A DNA stretch of 64,000 bases, taken from Enchytraeus crypticus. Lineage: Eukaryota; Annelida; Clitellata; Enchytraeida; Enchytraeidae. This document shows, one piece after another, positions 1-8,926 of this stretch. Under the pieces are notes generated by a model. The model was not told the DNA's origin. It saw only the letters and a program-made list of their open reading frames with translations, and searched no databases. Every line of letters begins with the position of its first letter. The stretch's first letter is position 1. The stretch lies in contig CAJHZI010000184.1 of NCBI GenBank assembly GCA_905160935.1, forward strand, positions 756,501 to 820,500, written 5' to 3'. The translations under genes and the position numbers were made by a program.

Positions 1-116
1 TCATATCAATATCTCTTCCATTCATTAGAATAATGTAGTATTATTGTAAGCTATCACTATTTAATTGTAAAGTATTGTATGCTATTACATAATTAAACAT
101 ACTTTATTTCACTTAG

Positions 117-302
117 AAGATTACGGGGAATCACTTGAGATTCGCAGAGGTAACAGTTCTTTAGGCGAGCTTGTTTCATGGAACCGTAGTGTTTCCAGCT
201 ACGAAGAGTTTGATGGTTTTTACATCAGACTGCGGCAGCACTGTCACAGCTATCTTAATCTAAAGTTCAGCGCTGTATTAGAATGGGTTATCAGTACTAA
301 AG
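117..302 (+). CDS. Receptor exon: CUB-like C-terminal half
   Basis: The acceptor is TTCACTTAG and the donor is AAAG/GTTTGT. The exon enters with two bases of a split codon and leaves in phase 1. It encodes 61 residues including DYGESLEIRRG and FSAVLEW, which match the DxLEIRDG and F-A-x-a strands of CUB domains. Only one cysteine is present, so the domain is divergent. The CUB call is less certain than the exon itself. Confidence 0.7.
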
Positions 303-403
303 GTTTGTGCTGTATAATTCAGTGTACTTCAGTGTATTAGGAGGTTACTTAATTGTATATATAAATATTATATATTAATTGTATATATGTATATATATAG
401 TAT

Positions 404-465
<62 letters not shown>

Positions 466-1229
466 TATATATACATATATATTAATTAGAGGTGTACCGG
501 ATTCCGGTTTGACTGGATTCCGGCACTTTTTTGCAAATCCGGTTCCGGCCAATTCTGTCAAATTCGGCCGGATTTGTTACAGAATTTGCCAATAATAATT
601 TTAATATTAAAACGAATAAATTGATATTTCAAAATTTGCTTTAAATTTACCTCAAAAAACAAGGACATAAGACTTAAAGATGATTATTTGATTAAGCATA
701 CGTTAATAACCTGGTTGATGTCATAATGGTGATGCTTTGGTAGAGTATTCCACATGTTACTAATAACTTATAGCTTCTTATTCCACTTACTACTAATACT
801 CGAGGTCACTCATGCCGATTTAAGTTGCCTAAAGCACGTCTAATGTCACATTACACTCGTTTTTATATCGATCTACTGAAGTATGGAATGCATTGAGTGA
901 ATCAAATGTCTCAGCAAAATCATTTTTCTTCTTTTAAAAAGCTCCTAATATCTGAGGATTTATATAAATTTTTTGATTTTTAACTAGTTCTTTTATGTTT
1001 GCTTTTAACTGAGATATTGTACAATGAATTTAAATATAGTGTATATTCTACTTTCTTTTATTGCTGGAATATTTTTATGGAATTGCTACTACATTCAGTA
1101 TTTATATTTTCAGTTTTATTGGCAATGTTTTGACTTTCACTATTCATGATACTGACATATATTCTGTATATATGTTTATACATGTAGATGCATGTATACT
1201 GTGTTTATGTGTGTATATGTGTATTTGTA

Positions 1230-1299
<70 letters not shown>

Positions 1300-4200
1300 G
1301 TGTATGTGTATTTATGTAAATGTATGTATATGTATAGATGTGACGTAAATGTATGTAAAATGTATGTAAATGTGACATAAATGTATGTATATGTTTTTAT
1401 ATATATGTACATGTGTGACTTTATATGGGTCCCTATAAGCGCCTAGTGCCTTGGGTTAACCCTGATTTTGTAATTAAGTGCAACTCAATTATTTAACTTA
1501 CATTGTGTATTTACTATGCAAAATCGAAAGTTTAAATAAAATAAATAAATAAATAAAGTATATATTGATAACTTCGTTATTGAACCAATATTTATTTGAT
1601 TGAGGCAGTTAATGACTTCATGACGATAACTTAATGGAGCATATACAGATATCCTAATTAATTAAATGACTTAATAATGTGACTATTGAGCATAAATTGA
1701 TAACTTAATTAATTATTCAATGATTTTGATTTTAATGAGCCTATAAATGACTGCATGATGTTTGAACAACTTGATTGAACATATAATTGCAACCTAGTGA
1801 ATGATTCAATGATGATGATTGATTGAGCAAACGCTGATAGCCTAGTTAATAACTTAATAACTTAATAATAATAATAATAATAAAGGTTTAACGTCCTTTT
1901 CCTCATCCAAGAATGATGTCAGGGACGTCTCCGCAGCACACATCACTACAGATCAATTCACCAAAACCAATCTGCAAAAGAAATATGCTTAGAAGAAGTA
2001 TGGTCCTAATGAAAGCCAGTCTGGTGATCAAAAATGGTCAGGGCAGATTGATTATGTCTACGGTGGGAAAAGGTAAGTCGTAAGCTTGCTAGAGAATGTT
2101 GAAAGAGAACAAGAGCGAAGATTAGCAGGTAAAGGGTTCCTGATTGTGGGTGCTGTGTAAGAAGTTAACATCTGCCCAGTGATATGAAAATATTTGGAAC
2201 AGAGAGAAGATTGGCATCGGTGGAACGAAGTGCACGCACGGGACGATAGAGAAGATATTAATACGATAGAAAGACATGAACGATATAACATAACATAACA
2301 TAACGGCATACTGGGTCAGGAAGCACAGATGCTTGTTTAAGACCCATTTCCTCCTTCCTCTCCATGGTTATTAGTAATCGTTGCCTTTTGATGGCGCATC
2401 AATTGCAGCAGGCGCGGATATGAAGACGATAGGATACAGAATTTCAGATAAATAAGAAGGCTTTCCAAATCACAGAGTTTTGAAAGTTAATAGAGCTATT
2501 TTATATTTTATGAGTTGATTAACTGGGAGCCAGTGAAGACTGCTAAGTAGAGAAGAGAGCGAAATTGAAGTAGAGAGGACTTGCAAACAACACGTGCGAG
2601 AGAATTTTTACATGCTGCAAACGATTGAGAGAAGAAGCCAACCCATGTAATATTGAATAGAATTACAGTAGTCAAGCATTGAGTGAACTATAGAATTAGC
2701 ATGTATAGTGGCTGAATATCCAGTAAGGCATGGACGTATTTGCCTAATCTGACGAATCTGAAAAAAAGAAGCGCGACAAACAGAATTCATATGGGATTTA
2801 AAGTCAAGGTTTCATCAAATACTCGAGGTTTACGTCAAATGAATGAGCTATTAACATGTGTTCGTTGTCTACAATTTGAATGTTGTCTGTATTTCTGCTC
2901 GTATTCTCTCACGTCAGAACAGAATGCCTTGTCATATTGTTTGTTGTCTACGTTTTGTCTGTTGTCTACATGTTTTCTTGTATTTAGCTATATTTCTGCT
3001 TGTATTTACCTATATTTCTGCTTGTATTTGTCTATATTGCTGCTTGCATTTGCCTATATTTCTGCCTGTATTTGTTTAAATGTCTGCTTGTATTTGCGTA
3101 TATTTCTGCCCGTATTTGCCTAGATTTCTGCCTTTATTTGTGTAAATTTCTGTTTGTATTTGCCTATATTTCTGCCTGTATTTGTGTAAATTTCTGCTTG
3201 TATTTGTCTATATTTCTGCTTGTATTTGTGTTAATTTCTGCTTGTATTTGTCTATATTCTGGTTGTATTCGCACAGGCTGTGGACGGACCGGCTTGTCGT
3301 ATTGCGCTCGAAGCAGTGAGGTAATCTGCAGCTTTCAGATCTGTGACGGAGTGGCAGACTGTTCAGATAAGTCAGACGAGATGGCCTGCAGTTCACCTAC
3401 GCGTTAATTTCTCCTCATATTAATTTGAATTTAATAAATTTCATATAAATAAATTTATTTTAATTAGGTAAAACAATTTAGTGAATGAAAGAATAGGACA
3501 TGCTATATAGAACATGTCCTTTGTGTTAGTAGAGCCTTAGAGCTTTGAAAGTATCCTTGGTTGAGAAATTATTATTATTAAGTTCATGCATTGCAGACTG
3601 AGTTAATGATGGAGGAAACCATAGAAGAAGGAATAAAAGTAGGAGGGAAATTATTACAAGATGTACGATTTGCAGATGAGCAAGGAATGGTAGCGGGTAG
3701 CGAGATTGGACTGCAGAAGATAATGGATAGGCTGAATGATACGACATTGAGATATGGCATGAAGATTAATATAAAAAAGACCAAGGTAATAAGAGTGTCC
3801 AATAATAAAGGTGAAGTTAATATCACAATAAATGGTACGAAATTGGAACAGGTAAGGAGTTTCAAATATTTGGGTCATACTATAACCGATGACGGGAAAT
3901 GTAAGACTGAAATATACAGTAGGATTGCACAAACAAAAGCGGCCTTTGGTAATGGAAAAGAACTATTAACAAAAAAACAAAAAGTCTGAAGAAAGATACA
4001 AAGATAAAGATAGTGAAATCTTTGGTTTGGACCACGCTATTGTATGGTTGTGAAACATGGACCTTAAGGAAGGAAGATATTGGGAAACTGGAGGCATTGG
4101 AAATGTGGATTTGGAGAAGAATGGAGAGGATTAGTTGGACTCAAAAGGCTACAAATGAGGAAGTTCTAGAGAGAGTTGGCACAGGTAGACAGTTGATAAA

Positions 4201-5358
4201 TGTATTAAGAAATAGGAAGAAGAGTTGGATATGACACATTCTAAGGGGAGAAGGTCTATTAAAAGAGGTCATAGAAGGCAGAATGGAAGGAAATAGAGGC
4301 AAAGGCAGGCCGAGATTAGGTATGTTAGATGATTTAAAATCCACTCTTATGTGGACATGAAGCAGAAAACGGAAGACTAAGAAGAGCGAAGGCGTTATAT
4401 ACCATGGACCTGCCAGTTGGCAGTGCACTAAGAGAGAGAGAGCAATGCAGACTGAGTTAAACTAATTGGAAAAGTCTTGGTCTTCCTCTAACTCTTTTCC
4501 CTTTGCATTCTTTCTTCTATTACATCCTTTAGCAAACTATCGCCCCTTATAACATATCCTATCGAGCTTTTTTTTCTATTTCTTATCACATTTTTAACTG
4601 TCTATCTGTACCGACTCTTTCAAGAACTTCTGCATTTTGTAATTTTGTCAGTCCAACTAATCTTTTGCATCTTTCACCTTTACCACATTTCCAATGCCTC
4701 TAGTTTCAAGATTTCTTATTGTAATTGTCTATCTTTCACATCCATACAGAAGTGTCGACTACACCAATGTTTTCACAGTCTTTATATTTGTGTTTTTTCC
4801 CTCTCTCTCATTAGTAGTTCTTTTCTCTGTACGAAAGCCTCCTTTTCCTGTTCAATTCTACATTTAATTTTCGTTTCACACTTCCCAGCATCCGTGTTGG
4901 TGTGGCCCAAATACTTGAAGCTTCTTACCTGTTACAATCGCGTACTATTCAGTGTAATATGTACAACCCTATGATTCATAGACACTCTCAAAACTTTGTC
5001 TTCTTTATATTAATCTTCATGCCATATTTCAATGCTGTGACATTCAGATTATCCATAACCTTTTGCAATTTCCCTCCAATAGTTATTCCTTCTTCAGTAT
5101 CTTCCATCGCCTTAACTATTACCGCCTCAGCATAGAGATCAAACAGTAATGTTGGTATACAACATCCCTGTCTTACCCCTATTCTTTTTCACCCTCCTCA
5201 GAGAACTCTTGCTAGATTTTGACTATTGTTTTCTGACTTACGTACAAATTTAAAATCAATGTTCTATCTCTCCTTTCAACTCAACTTCTCCTCAAGGTGT
5301 TTAACATTATTATCCAGTCTATTCTATCAAAATCCTTTTCAAAATCTAGAAAACATAT

Positions 5359-5450
<92 letters not shown>

Positions 5451-6203
5451 TATACAGGGTGAGTAAAAAAGAAAGATAACACCTGCAAAAAGTTTGAATA
5501 TCTCAGGCTATTGTTAATATTTGTAAATTACACTTTTACCAATAAGATAAGGGACTAATTTCTGGTGGGGTGGCCAATTTTCATCCATTTTGGTGCATAG
5601 ATTGTCCAGTTATGCAAGTTTCAGCAGAGCATCCCCCCATTTTTACCTTAAAATGTCGTTTGCTACAACAGTAAGGGGAGATTGCACTTCATTGACGAGA
5701 AGGTAAGGTTGAACTCTCAGTATTACGGCAGTACTTTGCTTCCGGAGCTGTTTGATGATTGCCATGCTCTTCTACCAAATGGTTTCATCTTTCAGCAGAA
5801 TGGTGCTCCGGCTGATGCATCTCGTCATGCACAGGAAAGGATTAGTGAGAGAAACCCGGATTACATCAAGAAGAATGAATGGCCTTCAAACTCACCCGAT
5901 CATAATCCTCTGGATTACCATATCTGGGGAATCATGCTGCATCTCTATCAGAAACACCAGCCGAAGCCTAAAAACAAGACAGAATTGCAGGAGGTGCTTT
6001 ACGCCATTTTTAGGTAAAAATAGGGGGGTTGCTCTGCTGAAACTTGCATAACTGGCCTGTCTATGTACCAAAATGGATGAAAATTGGCCACCCATCAAAA
6101 ATTAGTCCTTTAGTAATTAGTAAAAGTTTTATTGTAAAATATTAACAATAGCCTGAGATATTCAAACTTTTTGCAGGTGTTATCTTTTTTTTTACTCACC
6201 CTG

Positions 6204-6280
<77 letters not shown>

Positions 6281-8867
6281 TATTTCAGCATCAACACCAA
6301 ATCGCTGACAAATACAAATAAATATTTAAAAGAAATAAAATAATAATTCCCAGACTATGAAGACATCATTTTTATGGACAAAGCTACTTTCACATATAAC
6401 TCTCATAACACCCATTGCTTCTCTAGTATCACATACTTTTCGAAAGCGAAACTGCGAGTTACTCAGCATTTCATCTGATTTTGACTGAATACGATTGTAT
6501 AATATTATACTAAGATTTTAGATGCATGTGCTATTAAGCTTATTGTTCTGTACTATGAACATACAACAGCATTAGGTTTTTAGGAATTGGAATCATCACT
6601 GTCTTCGTGAAATCTTCTGGCCAGATACCGGTCTCGTACACTTCCATGCATAATTCTACAAGTTTCAGTAATGAATCTCCCTCAATCATTCTCAGAAATT
6701 TTGCTGACCAGTATGCTATCTACATGTACCTCCACCATTTTTCCTTTATTCATATTTCTAATTGCCTCAAGAATTTTTCTTTCATTATATATGGTTCCTT
6801 TTCATCATTCCCTGTCATAGTTTCTTTTTCTAGTTCAAAATCAGTTACTTTTGTTTTTCCATCTTTGTCATACAGATCCTCAACATATTCTTACCACCTT
6901 TCCTCTATATCACTCATCTCTGTCTCCAACTCACCATCCTTTTTGTTTATGCATACATTTATCTACAGTTTATTTATATAGTATATGTATATTTGACATT
7001 GGAGCTACTATAGTGTACATTAGGGTGTCATCGTAATCATCATCTTCTCTTGAATCCAAGTTTTTAACTAGGGTCGGGGTAAACATGTGTGATGTTTCAT
7101 GTTCTTGTCGTTTCGAACACTTTATCTCTTTGTTCTATTTCGCTGAACATGATGTCAGTTTGTGCTTTATATTGTGTACTTATTGTACTTATGCCACCAT
7201 ATTTTTGGTGAAATAAAGATGTACATATATATACAGTATAATGAAAGAAATACTGTTGTACTTAATATTAAATTCTTTATTAATATAAATATGACTGGGC
7301 ACTTTCACGGCCACTTATATACGTGCTTGCTAGATTTTACAAAATACTAATGTACTATATGCTATTTCAATCGCTAAATCTTCACAATAATCGGTATGAT
7401 AATCTCTACGGTAATCGGTATGATAATCTCTACGATAATCAGTATGATAATCTCTACGATAATCGGTATGATAATCTCTGCGATAATCGGTATGATAATC
7501 TCTACGATAATCGGTATGATAATCTCTACGATAATCGGTATGATAATCTCTACGATAATCAGTATGATAATCTTTACGATAATCGGTATGATAATCGATA
7601 CGATAATCGATATGATAATATGACTGCAGGCACTACGGTCAGGTACACCACTCGGCGCCCCAGAGTCCCCGATGGGCCCGAGTACGGGAACTACACCCTG
7701 CTCAGCATCCTCATGCCGCTTGTCGTCATCGGAATCATAATTTTCACGATAACCTGTGTTATCGCTGTCTGCATGATGCGGCGCAGACGTTACTACATCA
7801 GGCGCAGCAGAATTCTGCGCGAGCACTTGGTGCGAAGTTGTCAGGCCCAAACTAATTCTACCTTCAGTAAGTATGAATTGTGTCGGGTCTTTTAATGTCT
7901 CAATAGCGTAGTGGTTAGAGGTGTAGATAGCGTCAGGAAGTTTTAAATGATGATGATGAGTTATCCATTCAGTCGAAGCCGACTCTTGGACACTTTATGA
8001 ACTGTCTCCATGTATCACGATTTCTTACTGCCTCCCTCAAATCCGCTATGCTGGTGTTGAGGTCAAATTCTACAGTATCAAGCCAACGCGTTCTTTGTTT
8101 TAAATGACAGGCCCTCAAATGAATTGAACTCTCGCGTGTTTGATTCCCCGCTGCGCTGATCTGAGAGGAAAATCTCGCACATTCACAGGACTGGTTCACG
8201 GAAAATGGAATAAATTGCCAAACGGATTTAATATGTGTTATTAAAAGTGATAGATATCAACGTAGTTGATCGTTTTACTATAATGTGTGTTACTATTCCA
8301 TGTAGCTCCAAAACTCTGTTATAGAAATTTTCTCTATGGAGTTGGCATGACTTAAAATCTGTTGATTTAAGCCACGTCAACACAAAATCTTACTTTTTGA
8401 AAATAACTTGAATTTAGTTACTTTCATTCTTTTGCATATACATGTAATTATAATTTCTTCAAAAAAAATGTAACTTTTAGTGAATCATAAAAATTATGTG
8501 TTTATTTTGTTACTTTCTGCTTCCTTATCGTGCAGTTATGCACTGCCGTTTGTCAAATAAATTATACTATATTTGCGTTTTATCTAGCTTACAATTGATT
8601 TGTCATTACTTTTATTATTGGTTGGTTGTTGGCTTATTATTTGATGGTACCATAAGTTACTATAGGCTGATCTTATGTATGCTTATGATCAATGTCTTTT
8701 TAATCACTTCTGTGTTGGTCTCTCTCTCTCTCTCTCTGTTTCTGTTAGTGCACTAAAACGAATGGAAAGAAGGCCTATTCGTACTCGACCCTAGTTACGC
8801 TATTTAATGTCTCAATAGCCTAGTTGTAACGTCATGATGTTGTAAACGACAGATCCTGTGGTGAATT

Positions 8868-8926
<59 letters not shown>

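Larger units (their letters stand above)
4461..6960 (-). mobile_element. Second RTE-like LINE relic, split by TA tract and mariner
   Basis: On the minus strand 6960-6350 reads the fingers part of a reverse transcriptase (WPEDFTKTVMIPIPKN and NSQFRFRKVCDTREAMGVM). It then resumes at about 5357 with FLDFEKDFDRIDW and continues to the region matching SFKYLGH of LINE-A near 4930. The break falls exactly where FVDFEKAFDR would follow. Many frameshifts and stops mark it as old. A (TA)n tract and a mariner-like element at 5358-6280 sit in the break. Confidence 0.65.
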
